The notes under the pieces are model-generated. The model saw only the letters and a program-made list of their open reading frames with translations, made no database searches and was not told where the DNA came from. A program made the position numbers and the translations under genes. A stretch of 64,000 bases of DNA, taken from assembly GCA_002749535.1 (NCBI GenBank), contig MZZL01000029.1, positions 116,787 through 180,786 of the forward strand. Direction: 5' to 3'. This stretch comes from Apophysomyces variabilis (Eukaryota; Mucoromycota; Mucoromycetes; Mucorales; Mucoraceae). Below are positions 1 to 14,831 of this stretch, piece after piece (within the stretch, counting starts at the first letter, position 1; the number at the start of each line of letters is the position of its first letter).

Positions 1-1580
1 CAGTCGTTGATGTCCTTTGTAATTCAAAACCTTCAACCCTTGCATATCTCGTTGAGCATAAAAATTCAGTAACTACTGGTAATGTATCCAAAGCTGATGC
101 AATAAGTCGAATAATATAATCCATGTCAGCAGTTCTGTTGGTATCTATCTCTGACTCTAGTCTTCGAACAAGAGGTGTTTTACTTGTGCCGATCCTTTGC
201 GTAGTTTTATTAAAGCCAGATTTAGTGTGACATTCTGCTGTCGAAAGGTGTCGGATCTGGTGAGGTTGAAATTCCATATCATCGTTTTCACCTATAGATA
301 GTCAAATAAGCATAGACAGTTATGATACAGGATAAATGGCACCAAATATATGGTTACTTTGGCTACTTCAGGTACGCCACCCAGACCATCACGTTCAAGA
401 ACTTCTACTGTATCTTCATCTTGGATATCTGAGGCATCTTCCACTATCAAAGGCAAACAAAATCTTTAATTTCGCTAATGCAAAGACAAGCTTGTAGAGA
501 CAATGTCGGTCTTGCATAGAGATACAAGCATAAAATCCAAGTACGTCTATCACTTACGTGCTAGAGCAAAATCATTGTGATACACGTCATTACTTCCATT
601 GCTGCAAACATATGCCTCGATCATACCAGCATCAGCTCTCCAGACGTTCATATATTCCATTTCGTATTCTAGGAAATGTTGGGTTATGAACGGTGATAGT
701 CGGTCTCGGTGTCGCAATGGGCTTGTAGAATGGGTAGGAGACTTCAAAACCATTGGTGGCGATATATTTTGAGAAGATCATGCTGGTAATGGAAGACGAA
801 AAGTGCGGAAAGTTGATTAATACGCTATAGCTAATTGATACAAACTTCTTACCCAGGCTGTTGCTTGATCTTAGTAAGACCAAGTAAAACAAATTTTTCG
901 CTCTCATGTGCGTAATTTGAGAGTGCCCACAGCACGAAATAAAGTATTCATATCATTGTTACAAGGCTGGATGTACTTTTTGGTGAACAACTGTTTAGGA
1001 ACAAGTTGACTAATCATTGTTGCTTAACAACATAATGCAAATTGGCACGGAAGGTCTGATCATATAAATGCTCGTTGGCTTGCGGGTCGTGTCAGTATAT
1101 TTCTGACTGTAAGATCTGTTGTTTGACTAGTTTGATCATCTCGTCTAGCAGTCTTAAAGATCCACCACACAAGTAAGTAATACGATTGTGATCCAGAACT
1201 CCATTGTTGATATCGTATTATGTATCAGATTAGCCAAAGTTGACCTCCGATGTCGTCCCATGGTAGGAGATTCCGTAAGTTGTCTAAATGGATGAAAACA
1301 TCAGGAGCGTGGTGGTTCCGTTTCAACACTGCTTATAGTGAGCATCTGTTCCTCATCGTATGCTTCAAGGTGAATAGCAATATTGTATGCATACTTAAGG
1401 AAAAAACTGACATGATGGGAAATAACTGCAGTTGTTAATGATGGCTGTTGTTGTACTATGGTCGCACCAACTTTCTGCAGAAGGATCTAGCGGGATGTCT
1501 AAAAGCTGTTGATTGCCAAACGCATCGTTCTCGTAGTATCGCAACATGCCTTGATTGAAATGTTCTCGAATGGTAGTTCA
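1..1580 (-). pseudogene. Degraded Fanzor1/TnpB-like RNA-guided nuclease, truncated at left edge
   Basis: Minus-strand coding fragments in Fanzor1 order can be read through this stretch, but no single open frame joins them. About 1440-1580 gives a fragment starting IREHFNQGMLRYYEN. About 1310-1421 gives HVSFFLKYAYNIAIHLEAYD, followed by a stop. About 632-781 gives MIFSKYIATNGFEVSYPFY, a 'TNG/TDG' block that precedes RuvC-I in these proteins. In another frame, 583-651 gives VWRADAGMIEAYVC, which resembles the RuvC-I segment with its Asp. The stretch 374-460 and the stretch 1-285 encode a region with STAECHTKSGF and a helical YIIRLIASALDTLPVV block; a plausible intron (GTAACC...CTATAG) joins them. 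A donor (GTAAGT) follows ALAR near 550. Stops and frame changes indicate decay. The 5' part is cut by a dispersed repeat starting near 1620, and the catalytic C-terminus would lie left of the window. Family assignment rests on motif order recognised by eye; it was not checked by search. Confidence 0.55.
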
Positions 1581-1624
1581 GTTATTGCTATCCTTCTCTG
1601 ATTTCTGTTTTTTTAATTGAGGAA

Positions 1625-2290
1625 CCATATATTCCATTTCACACATCGGACTGACAAAGGTATCAATATATCGTGTAATTGAAGAAGCAGTAAGAGATAA
1701 AACCAAAAGAAAGGATGAAAGAGGACAACACGTGGTCTTGTCAATGGAGGTACGGGTCATGGTATGACGTGTGAATGTTGGGGCAATTGCGTAAATGAAG
1801 AATTGCTGTCATTCGATATCATGAAACAAGCTGCCACAAAAAGAAATCAAGAGGACTGGAGGCATTATATGAAGAAGTAGAGCCATGGTTCCAATCATGA
1901 TGTCACATATTCGATGGAACAATTATACATCTGAATGGACTAATGTTACACGCATGAACTAACCGACATTTTTGGTCAGTCGGTCAATAATCTAAAGCAT
2001 ATGTCTTCTCTATTTATTATTTGTCTTCGTGGTTGTAGTAAGTCGTCATCCACCAGCTTATGTATCGTCCTGAACTGAATCTTCCTTAAGCCAGTGTAAA
2101 TTGGGAGAATACAGTAACGTGGATAAACTCTATCGACTCTGTCTCATTCAATTCCATTTTTCATGTTTTGCATGAACGTTGTCGTAAAATAGCAAAAGCA
2201 TGCTGCATCATCGTTATCTTTACTTGGATCTTAGCAAGATTTGGACTATATGCAGTAAAAGATCGGCTCTAGTTTTTTTTTTTTAACCTC
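1625..2290. repeat. Dispersed repeat family A, copy 1
   Basis: This stretch is closely similar, in the same orientation, to 44810-45460. Shared blocks include acacatcgga at the left, the run around gaagaagcagtaagagataaa, and the motif gtaaattgggagaatacagtaac near the right. Small indels break any long frame in either copy. It lies between the degraded and the intact Fanzor-like genes and appears to interrupt the former. No terminal repeats or recognisable transposase were found, so its class is unknown. Confidence 0.7.
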
Positions 2291-2423
2291 GAGCACTCTG
2301 CTACGGCACCAAATTTAATTCCGCGAGAGCCAAAAATATTCCATAGTATAACAAATTCCTATAATAGGCATTGTTGTGAGTCACACAATGAGACTGAATT
2401 TAAAAAAAGAAACCTGTTATATG

Positions 2424-2457
2424 TCCGTCATAGCGACGGATGCCGGCCTTCGCATCC
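2424..2457 (-). other. Overlapping GC-rich hairpins downstream of the Fanzor-like gene
   Basis: On the minus strand two 6-bp stems lie back to back. GGATGC...GCATCC (2438-2443 with 2452-2457, 8-nt loop) and TCCGTC...GACGGA (2424-2429 with 2435-2440, 5-nt loop) share three bases, so they are partly alternative folds. The block is strikingly GC-rich against the AT-rich surroundings and sits about 140 bp past the Fanzor stop codon, where guide RNAs of TnpB/Fanzor systems usually lie. A caution is that splice-like sites allow this block to be a last coding exon instead. Confidence 0.35.
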
Positions 2458-2596
2458 TGTTTATAAAATAAGCAAATTACTTGTGCAGATAACTAACAGT
2501 AACACCTACCAGTATGGTGGCTTTCTGAAGACGACTGTACGCACCTATAGTAAAGATATATTAGCTGTTAAAGCTGCCACACTTTAAATATGTCGG

Positions 2597-5500
2597 TTAC
2601 CTTTGAACGGTGGTATCGGCAATATTGGATATTCCAGCGTCAAAATGGCTGGGATCAAATGGTGGCAACGTTATCCTCTCTGCAGAAAATAGGTTGCTGA
2701 TCGCCGCTAGTCCGATGGCCACGGCGGCTTGAACGTCCCGATTTTGAGTCGTACGCCCTGCTTTAAAAGTAACACACTTCGAGTTGACGCAGCGCGAGCT
2801 TCCATTCATAGTACGCCATTTAATTTCCTTGTAACGACGCCCTTTTGGGTGAATTATCTTCTGAAAACAGAATACGCATGTTTGCGAGCTACGATGCTCA
2901 TCTGTCATTGCCACTGGGGTGTACCTACGGTGTCTCGCCCGTAACCATTTGCCTCCACGCTTAGGATGGCCTTTCAATCTGGACCCAACACACGTCCCTT
3001 GGGTGCCAATCGCCATAACTGGTATTACCCTCCTTCCGCTATCATGTGGCCCCGCTTCCATCGCGATCTTTCTTCTCTCGTTTGCAGCCACTCTATCGTA
3101 TATTCTCTCCTTGTAGAGATCTTGTATCACCTTTTCTTTGTGCCACCTGTTTGAATGGTAAAAATCCCTGAGCGTCTTTCTACAGCTCCGACCAATCTAT
3201 AAATGTGTATGTTATCGATAGTTGTCCAAAAAAGACTAACGATTACCTTTTGACAACGAATAATATCTTGGACTGACATAGCTTTCTCCATCGAGGCTTC
3301 TTTCAATTGCTCTTCGGCTGCAAGAACCTCTGTATTCGACTGTGGCAATTATCACATAAGCACAACATATTGTAGCTGGCTTATTTACCTTCTTTCGTCG
3401 CTCCCGTTTCTTGCGGAATGTCCTTGCAAGTGTTTTTTCATCGAGCGATTTTGCCGTGATACGTATCGGCTTTGGTAGCTGGAGCATGTTAGTAGGAGAG
3501 ACATCGATATCATCATCGTGATCATTGACGTTATTGACACCCAGCATCGAATATCGATTGTAAAGCTGTAAATGGAAATCTGCTCTTTGTCTCGTAATAG
3601 GCACTGTAGTCGACAGCACTTGCAAACCGTAATCAGTGCCACTGAACGTTAGTACATTGTTCTGATCTTCTAAAAGTGGCCCAAGGTCTAGTCGGCCTAC
3701 GCTGTCTTCACAGCCGGGGCGTCTCCCACTTTGGGGTCTGCACAGGCTATCCTCCTCCTCCTCCTCATCCTCCTCCTCATTTTCCTCGTCGTTATTGTCG
3801 TTGTGCTTGTCCTTCTTTTTCTCCTTTTCTTTTTTGTATTTGGTATCTTCTTCATCACCGTCTGCTTCCTCCATTTTCTCGTCTTCTCCTCCTTTGCTTT
3901 TTCTCTCTTTTCTGCCAGCAGGACTTTTACCTTTTTTCTTTTGATGCGCTTTCACCAACTGTACGATTCTGTATATTAATATACGCTTTTATGTTGATGC
4001 AAGTTTGTATTCAACGTTACCTGTTCCAACTTGTACTTCTTCCGTCTTGCATTTGCTAACCGATCGTGTACTTGATTCAAAGCCATTTGTTGGTTTGACC
4101 AGTTCAATTTTGCAGCTTTTAAAGCTTCATAGCTCAGTTTCTGCTGTTGATATGCTGCTTCCTTTTCAGTAACGTTTTCATGTTTGTCTGCCTTTCTTTT
4201 GTCCCTTATGCGCTTTTGACAAATAGCTTGATTTTCCTGATAGCTAGAGCGCAAACCTGCAACTAACTTCGTGGCTTCTTTCACAAGCTTGGTGTGTTGA
4301 CATTTCAACGTTTCAAGTTTTTACATCCTTCTTTGTATCATCGAGAGTCTTTGCTAACTCAGGCGTGCTTTGTTGTTCGATGCTCGGCTCTTGGACGTAG
4401 GGTTCCTTTTTCCTATAATACTTCTTTCGTCTCGCCTCGTACCGTGATTCTATGGGTCTTCTTTGTTCACAAACGTTACCATCAATAATTGCTGTTTTCT
4501 GCGGAGTTACTGTGATGCGCCAGCGTGCTACCAACCCACGCTCCTTGCATGTTTTTTCAATAGCCTCTACCGTTGAAAAAACGATCCAATCACTGTTCGC
4601 TTTTCTGCTATTGCTTCGTCTCTGTTTGTGAACACTGAGCCGTCTGCCTTGTAAATATCAAGCTGGGCATAGCTTGACCCAAACATTTCATACATGGCTA
4701 CTGCATCTAGTGGTAGTGCGTGAACAGAAGCAGGGCTGATTGTGGGACATATGGAAGCAGTGAACTCTTGATATCCAATCGAACAGAGCAAAGCGTTCGC
4801 CAATACTACGAAATTGAGACGCAGCGGTATACAAGGAGCAATTTGTCCCCTAATGACGTACGGCCTTAATGCGTTTGCGATATTCACCACGGTATCGATT
4901 TCTTGAGGAGAAAATGCATCGTCCGCATGAGAGGTAGCTAGCACATCTTCCACTGTTACATGGCCGCTGATCTTATCTGACTGTAGGAGGGCTTTGGTAA
5001 TAGCTTGCAGGATACCGAGCTTTCGCCTGCTTGGCTCACTTGTCTCCTCCTTCTCCTCCTCCTCCAGTTCTTCTTCTATTTGTTCGAACACACCGATGTG
5101 TGTTTCACCGAGGGATATCAAAATCTTCGCTTGCTGCTCCTATTTTGCCACGTAAGCATATATCCTAATCAATAATGAAGTTTACCTCTTCTTTTGTAAC
5201 CGACGCTCGGTTGTTCATTTGCTCTACTTTTATTGATTTTGGGTTGGACCTGGACTCCGATCGCGCCAGCAATTGGTTTTCGAGCCGTTCGATCGCCTCA
5301 GCACACGTCGCCGCACGCGTGGCTAGCCTTACCAAGATATCATCTTCTTCTTCCTGCTCGATCTGCTTCTTCAAGTTTCGCAATTGCTTTTTCTCGTTTT
5401 TTAATTTCCTTTTGATAGCTTTTTTCCGATATTGGTACTTGATCACTTGTTGCTGCTCGATTTCTTTTTCTCTTGCTAGTTTTGCCTTCTCTCTGATTTC

Positions 5501-6667
5501 TCGTACATTTTCTTCACGCCTTGGTGCAAGATTAACACGGAGTAGAACACGCAATAAGTGATTCATGCTTCTGTTGTAAAGAGATCCTGCCCACATATTC
5601 TTTAAATTCGTCGAAAATTGCTTCATGTAAAAATGAGACGTCCTGCAAAGACCATCGGGAATTACAGGCTGATTGTCAAGAGTTTGATCATGGAACTGCA
5701 TCCATAAGTAGTGTTTTTCTTTGCTCACGTTTCCTTTTGTGCCAAAATATAACCCGTGCAGAAATTGGATATGGTTCTCATTGAACATGGAAAGTAGATC
5801 GTTGTTTCGCCTGCCTGGCATCTCGTCAAGAAACTGCGAAAGATTATCTGGCATTGGGGCTACAGGTACAAAATAGTCATCTACCAGCATACTTTCGTCA
5901 CGTAATTTTTCTTTGGGTACAACTGTACGGATATCGAAGCCAGTTGATGTTTGGTCCAATTCAGCTTTCACTGAACCTGATGCTGGGTCTAGAGACAAGG
6001 AAACTGACACGTATTTCAACATGGTAGCACGTACAACAGTTGCCAAGTCGGACACATAATCCGTCATTTGCACGGACGTCGACTCTACCGTGTGCATAAA
6101 AATCCTTTTCAGATTTTCGTCAAGATCCGGCCGCAGTACGGATTTCAAAGGAACTGTACATGTCCTGAAAAGGTTATCCGAGTCTTCATCTTTCTTTTTG
6201 GGTCTGTTCTGCTTTCCTTCAGCTTTGACCACAGCCAAGACATCATCGAAGTTATCGACCGCGCATTGTCTCCAAAATTCGCCTGTTTTATGGGACGACG
6301 AGAGTCTAGAACGTATCTGTTTCTCTATTGTCCCTTTAGGGACGCCCGCTTTTTTGTCTGCTTCCTCAAAACTTCCTCGAGGGATTCTGTCTGCTTTTTC
6401 AAGAGCTTGTCGCAAACGATCCATCCTTTTTTCTTGAGCCTTCAGTCTCTTTTCTTTTGTTTTGGCAGACTGTTTTCCTTTCTTTGTTTTTCTAGAATTT
6501 TTTGTCTCATTTTTCCACAGTTCGTTTGCTATAGTACTCTTCAACTTCTGTAAAAGTACTCCAAGCAAGGTATTTTTGGCTTGATCGTAGGATATCTGAG
6601 GCTCTGTTTGCCTTTTCCTTTTTCTTCTGGCGCTACCGCGTGGTGTAGGTAATTGTATTTCGTTCAT
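2597..6667 (-). CDS. Fanzor1-type (TnpB-like, OrfB zinc-ribbon) RNA-guided DNA endonuclease, large multi-exon protein with two apparent frameshifts
   Basis: Eukaryotic relatives of TnpB use a guide RNA and a split RuvC domain to cut DNA. Exons, from the 5' end: 5186-6667, 4021-5139, 3389-3958, 3247-3339 and 2597-3196, about 1,290 codons, long for the family. The N-terminal exon is basic, followed by helical segments (LRPDLDENLKRIF; GLYFGTKGNVSKEKHYLW). RuvC-I is FSGTDYGLQVL (Asp near 3632-3634), directly after a Lys/Glu-rich low-complexity stretch. The block RDFYHSNRWHKEK precedes GTCVGSRLKGHPKRGGKW. TDEHRSSQTCVFC (Glu 2897-2899) starts a CX2C...CX4C zinc finger. NRDVQAAVAIG carries the RuvC-III Asp (2735-2737). 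The middle exon changes frame at two homopolymers: six A at 4576-4581 and five T at 4318-4322. One base more and one fewer, respectively, make the frame continuous, so these are sequencing errors or inactivating mutations. No transposase or terminal repeats are seen beside it. Extra short 3' exons (down to about 2430) are possible. Confidence 0.8.
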
Positions 6668-7121
6668 AAAAAATACAAGAAATGTTGGATCTAGTTCTCA
6701 AAAGTAGAACGGAAAGGTGAGATGCGAATTGTTCTCTGAACTGTTGTCCAATTTTCACTTGACAGATTGGACTGCGAACTTTTCTGATAAAAAAAAAACT
6801 GAAACTTTATCACTTTATTTATCGTGGCTAGCTCTCATGTAGTTGAAAAGGAGAAAGAAGATAACGAGAAAAATTCGATTCGGACAACAGAGAAAAAATG
6901 GACAAGTCTTTATAACGGTTGGCAAAGAAGGGAAAGACCAAGGATACAAAGTATAAAGAACCTAGGTTATAGTGATTGCTATTGAGAAAGAAGCGGCAAT
7001 ACGAATAAAGAAAATCACAGGGAAGCAAGGATAAAGGTTAAGCTGACTTGAATATTCATGATCGCACTCCCACTTTTATTCCTTACCTTTTACTACCTTT
7101 ATATCCAACCAATCTTGGTTC
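6668..7121. other. Intergenic, AT-rich
   Basis: This is the 5' flank of the Fanzor-like gene (minus) and of a possible small gene (plus). Only short unconvincing reading frames occur. A run of nine A lies near 6788. No promoter motif can be assigned with confidence. Confidence 0.5.
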
Positions 7122-7430
7122 ATGGAAAAAGATGGAAAAGGTTCGCTTGCAACGTATCAGCGAAAGAAGAAAACAAAGTACGAGAGCAGAAAAGGCACAC
7201 AATTAAATGTCTTTGTGTCGGATACAGGCCGCATAATTGCTCCAGTTGGTTGGGTTGATTTAGCCTTGTATCAAAAGATCGATAAAAGCCGGGCACTTGC
7301 TGTACCCTTCCATCTCAAAATCAAAGACCTGCATGCTCCAGAAATCGCGTGGCCTCCGTTCGCAGTAACATCGTACATTGCAACAGAAATCTCATACAGT
7401 TGCGTAAACGCGCCTCCGTGTTTACATAAA
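7122..7430 (+). CDS. Hypothetical protein, probable first exon
   Basis: An ATG-started frame encodes a basic start (MEKDGKGSLATYQRKKK), then a composition typical of a folded protein (FVSDTGRIIAPVGWVDLAL; AVPFHLKIKDLHAPEIAWPP). A donor-like GTAATAC follows ...CLHK near 7431, and an acceptor-like TTTTTTCTCATAG ends near 7524. The continuation after that point is ambiguous; one frame gives a 29-codon tail ending near 7613. I do not recognise the family. Its base composition resembles neighbouring exons more than the intergenic DNA. It may be a diverged fungal protein or a relic. Confidence 0.4.
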
Positions 7431-7613
7431 GGTAATACATGGACAAATTGAGCGGTACTTCACATGTATAATCTTTTTGGATTGCCCCCATCAACGGTCG
7501 ATGTAATTGTATTTTTTCTCATAGACTTGTGGGTGGTTTTTACTCTGCTGCCACATCTTCAAGTCCTTCCCATAAGAATGCCGATGTGAGTGTAATCTCA
7601 ACGCTGTTTGAGT

Positions 7614-9036
7614 AAAGTAAAGACGGCAATCAACTTTTACGTACGAATCCCCCGTAAAATGTCCAAATTGCTAAGGTGTACCGTCGTTTTCTTTGGGATA
7701 TCCTTGTATGGAAACCACTTCTTCAAGACTAAGTTTTGCCTTGATTACGATGTGACCATCTGCGTACTGCTGACCGCTACGATAGACCTACAGAAAATTC
7801 AGCAAGAAAATGCGTCCTACGGTTTAAATAAAGAATGAAATAGTAAGCACGTTATCATGAATTGCTTTCTGTTTCGATTTATATTGCGCTTTTGTGTTAG
7901 AGCTCTGCATCTCCGTTTTCAAACTCAATGCATGCACCACAACTTCATGGTCCCGCATACAGTTTTGAATCGACTCCTATAATGCAGGCTCAATAGCATC
8001 AGCACTACTGCTTGCAACCGTTAGAGGGATATCTTCCTGCTGTTAGTCTGGGGTACATGCTTCGGAGGCACTGCTGTTGAACGATAATATTTGGAACGTT
8101 CGATGTAGTGCTTCACTAGCCTTTTAAAGATCTAGTTATCAAAAACTTTTAAGGAAAAAGGAAAGGAAAAGAAGTACATTTACAATCTTTATATAAAGAA
8201 CAGCCATTTTGGGGAAAACGTACCCGGTTCGTTGATATATCCCCGCCATTACTACAATGTCTTATCTAAGTCAATAAAAACTTAATTTTAACTAGGAAAT
8301 TTTCTCCAAGTTCAAAGAACCAAATACGGCCAGCTTCCAGATTTCTGATTATGTGAAGCTATGGTACTTTGTAAAAGGTATTTAAAAAGCTTAACACCTC
8401 GCTTATCAGTGTTAATGTATATGACTGAAAGCCCGAACTACTGATGATTTGATTCCATTTTTCGTTTAATAAGGGCAGCGATGTGTTGCAAATTCTTGCT
8501 GGCACACGACAATAGGCATGTGTGTGGAAGAAACGCTATACTACAGATTAACTGAATGCTAAATAGATAACCCATTCAAACAGAAGCTTACTATAGTTTG
8601 AATTCGATCTGTTCTTTCTCTTTGTTTTTTAGCTTCCATTTCTTTTTTTCTCCAAGAAGATTAAGAAGACAATGGTGAATGAAGCTCACATTATCATTAG
8701 TTTATCCACAGTTGTCTGCTTTGGATTCCTGTTGTTATGTTCCCTTTTCTTTATATATTTTTTTAACCTTATACACCTAACCTTATCTGAATTTAGATTT
8801 AGGTGGAAGTGACACACACAGAGATACTGTGAAGAGAGAGTTTTTGAAAATGTACGATCCCTGGATCATGGCCGGTCTTGTTGAGTATTTCAGTCTGGTC
8901 ACAATTTGACTGGTGACCTAAGTCATGACCCACTCCTGTTATACCCTAATAGTGACTTCCATGTTCAAAATCAGTCCCAAAACTCTGCCTTTTCTGACAA
9001 GCGGAGCTTGCACATCTTAACATTAACACAAAACAC
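7614..9036. other. Gene-poor interval upstream of the DEAH helicase
   Basis: Only weak frames occur: a 76-codon plus-strand ORF at 7608-7838, and an opposite-strand segment in the same place (ADGHIVIKAKLSLEEVVSIQ) that could be a lone exon. Neither is recognised. The rest is AT-rich with no repeat structure found. The last 200 bp must hold the helicase promoter. Confidence 0.4.
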
Positions 9037-11620
<2,584 letters not shown>

Positions 11621-11674
11621 TGATAAACGTAGATAGTGTTGTTTATTCGTAGAACTTGTTTTATTGCTTCTTTC

Positions 11675-11920
11675 TTAATGTTCTTCGGAATGTCCTTCAT
11701 CGTGGTGGTGATCCCAAGGATGTCTCAGACCCTATAGATAAAGTCGTAAACATCATTTGAATCCTCTATTGTGTTATCGCGTTACCAAAAGAACGGGGCC
11801 GTCTTGTTTGGCACGATACATCATCCAGAACCACATGGAAGCACCCAATGCCTTGCCAGTGAAACGATGCCAGAAACCGGCGAAGTGGGGATGGAAACCA
11901 AAAGCAGCTGCACCAGCCAT
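11675..11920 (-). CDS. NDUFB2: Complex I accessory subunit, NDUFB2-like
   Basis: Two exons, 11786-11920 and 11675-11731, encode about 63 residues. The core MWFWMMYRAKQDGPVLL followed by GLRHPWDHHHDEGH matches the plant and fungal NDUFB2 pattern: one membrane helix, then an RHPW motif and a His-rich tail. The family is a small single-span accessory subunit of mitochondrial NADH:ubiquinone oxidoreductase. The 54-bp intron (GTAACG...CTATAG) falls exactly between LL and GLRHPW. The start ATG at 11918-11920 gives a short His/Phe-rich N-terminus; an upstream extension cannot be excluded. The gene converges with the DHX33-type helicase, the stop codons lying only 54 bp apart, so their 3' UTRs must overlap. 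Confidence 0.8.
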
Positions 11921-13696
11921 GTTGTGTCTTTATGTAGAGAGAGTGGGGGGGAGAGGGGTGTTTTGTTATGAGGGACTGCTCATTGCCTTTCATCTCAGAT
12001 TGAGCAATGAAAAGCCACGGGTGATTTCCTATTTTGGATTATCATTGTTCCTTCAAGCACAGCATTCTCTAAGTGCCCGCAACAGAAAGCACAAATCCCG
12101 GACATCCACTGAAAGCATCACCACGCTGTTTATCTAGTTTTGGCTTAATCGTACTATTTTGATCTCAGTGTTGCTTTAATGCATAATATCCATCTACTGA
12201 TCGTTTGTATCGTTTTGCGGTGCGTATGTTGTCCCAAAAGGTATCGGGTCTCTTATAACAAAGACGAAAAAAAGTTTTCTAGAAAGACTGGAGACATAGA
12301 GTAAAAACGAAGTTTTCCTTTGTGTTCAGATAATTTGGATCAATGAAACAAATTATAGCCATTGGTAGGAAAGCAATGAATGGTTTATCGATGAGAGTGG
12401 CAGTCGGATAAATACAACGCTTCTACCCAATGAATAGATCACATCATGGAGACAGTCTGAAGCAGACACGGACCTCTCCAGAATAATCCCCTCGCCATCT
12501 ATCTTATGCGCCAATTGCACTATCGGATTCGTTTGCGCAGCTATATCACCATGACGAATTAAGTCTCAAGATAGCTGCAAACATGCATTGGATGATCCTA
12601 ATAGACCCTGGCCATTAATCATGTAGCAGAATATCTGACATTATCTTGATTGCGCTATTGTATAGATATGATGAAGGACAAACAAAAACTGCAATAAGTG
12701 TCTACATTGAGCCAAAACAAGTGGAACGGGCTTCTCAGTTAAAAAAAATTAATATCCCAAATAAACGGTGCTATTTCCATTTATCGTTTAGTAAAATATA
12801 TCCAGGAAATGTTTTAACGTATATAATGGTTACATGCCGTGAGTGATACAGAAAGCGAATGAAATAAAGAACAGTACCTCAGGACTTCCCCTTATTTTAA
12901 TACGTTGTATCTATACTAAGAATTCTGCAACCACGTCATATATTTGGTGCAAAAAACATTTTATTACCACAATATATCTTTTTCATAGAAATTGGAGCGT
13001 TCTAAAGTTCTGACGAAGTAGCACATAGACAATGGAACGCATTTTTCGGCAATCGCGTTTCAGTTTAAGGATGTCCAAACACGACATGAGAGTTCACCTA
13101 ATAATGAGTAATTGTAAAGCAAATATAGCTGCGATATGGAACTATAATAATCTGGTTGCCCATGGATGAGGTAACCGTTTATTATGCGCAAGTTACTTAT
13201 ACTAGACTGCTTGCGTGTGTTACTGCTTGCTTTGTGGTGATAACGAAACAAAATGTTTCGGCGCTTATAGTTTGAGTTTCAGCGGGGTGCACGGAAGGTA
13301 AAGGGGCCATCATTGCAGGATAAAGCTTTCATATAACATTGCTTTGTCCATTATTTTTCTTTGTACACACAATAGAATGCTTCTCATCATTTTTTAAGTT
13401 GTCTATTATTGCGTTGAAAACGCCCTCCGAGATCTAAAAATGCAGTGAAACGATCAGAAAAAAGGAAAAGGAAGGAAAACTGCTCCCAATTCAGTTTCTT
13501 TCTCATTTGCTTTTCTTCCCGTTTTTCTTCTATTTCATTTCCATGTCAAGATATGGTAAGTTTGTAATGCGATCTGTAGACAATTTAAGCTAACATAAAA
13601 CATGTATATAAATACCTGTTTGGTCCTCGGATCGAATGTGAAAGCCCAACTGCCAACCGCATTAAGACGGTTGCTTGGCTATGAAGGTTCATAAAG
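11921..13696. other. Gene-poor interval
   Basis: Nothing with convincing coding character was found on either strand. Scattered AT-rich runs occur. From about 13615 to 13690 the minus strand resembles the A- and B-box parts of a tRNA-derived sequence (AGCCAAGCAACC and ATTCGATCC, about 40 bp apart). The right end merges into the inverted repeat starting by 13697, which may extend further left. Confidence 0.45.
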
Positions 13697-14698
13697 AGGG
13701 AGCAATCCATATCGCAAGAGGATTTATACATTGGGATCTGATGTTTGTTATTTTGCACAAGGTTTCAGGGCTCTTAAATAAACCTTTTTTAACGGCTTTC
13801 GGTCAGATGGCTGTCCCATTAAACATGCACTAGTAACGATGAGGACTGTTGCCGATCCAGGGACTGAACCTTGGTGTCTACAGCCACCATGCGAAAGGTA
13901 TTCTTTGTATCTTGTTACTTTTGAACCTAGATATTAACTTCCATCTTTGATTCAACTTTCTCATGAGATGTCACGTTCAATCCCAAGTTTGTAAAGGGAA
14001 TAAGATCATAGTAATCGACAAAGTATAGCACCATTAAAAGGCGGAATTTCATGTACCTCCATCTGTTGTTTCGCTTGCTCTCTTTCCTTCTATCGTGCAC
14101 TCAGTTACGATTTTGCTCTTCTATCTATATGTTGATTGTGCCGTAAGATCTTTAAAACTGTCGCATAAACATGTACTATTGTGCGTTTGCAAATGTGGGG
14201 TGTTCATAAGTAATCGTAACAAGTCTCCAAAAATGGCCATGGTATGATATGCTTTCCATAAATTTATTCTTTTTATTAGCTCTGGGCATAGATAATGGGC
14301 GTTAAAGAATGGATGAAAAAGAGCGACTCGTCCTTGCATGTATGATTCATTGTAGTGTTTACTTTGGAGATATCTTCGGAAAATGCGGCAAAGGATAAGT
14401 AAATCACTGTTCTTTCTGTCTCAATGGTACTCATGGCTGAACATGATTGCCCACAGTCATTAATAGATAAAACGAAGGATGTCTGTGTAAAATCAAATTA
14501 CGTGGGTAAAGAGATCCAAAAAAGGGCTAACCATGAGTGAACGGTTTGATAAGTATAACCGTATGCACAAATAGGAAAGAAAAAGATAACCATTGCCTTC
14601 TTATCAATCAAAGCAAATAGATATACGTTTTAAAAAAAATGCATGATTCACTACCCAACTGACGTATAACGTATGTTCAGCTAAAGTGAATTTATTCT
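13697..14698 (-). repeat. Long inverted repeat, left copy (pairs with 63019-64000)
   Basis: This stretch is the near-identical reverse complement of 63019-64000. The inner boundary is sharp: both copies share tttattct and then diverge (ctatgt versus ctctgc). The outer boundary is not reached, because the right copy runs off the window. Each copy carries a 72-codon frame (14121-14339 here) beginning MQGRVALFHP, differing at three residues. It is not recognised and may not be coding. The copy ends 134 bp from the 3' end of the myosin gene. Confidence 0.92.
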
Positions 14699-14831
14699 AT
14701 GTCAGGCGAAGTGTTTCGAGCGAGTGTCAAGAAACATGTAGATAGTGTTTATACTTATGAAATTGAATTGCAATTTCTTGTGATTCCCAAGTATATATGT
14801 CGTTAAGCCTCTAAATCTGGGTAATTCACGA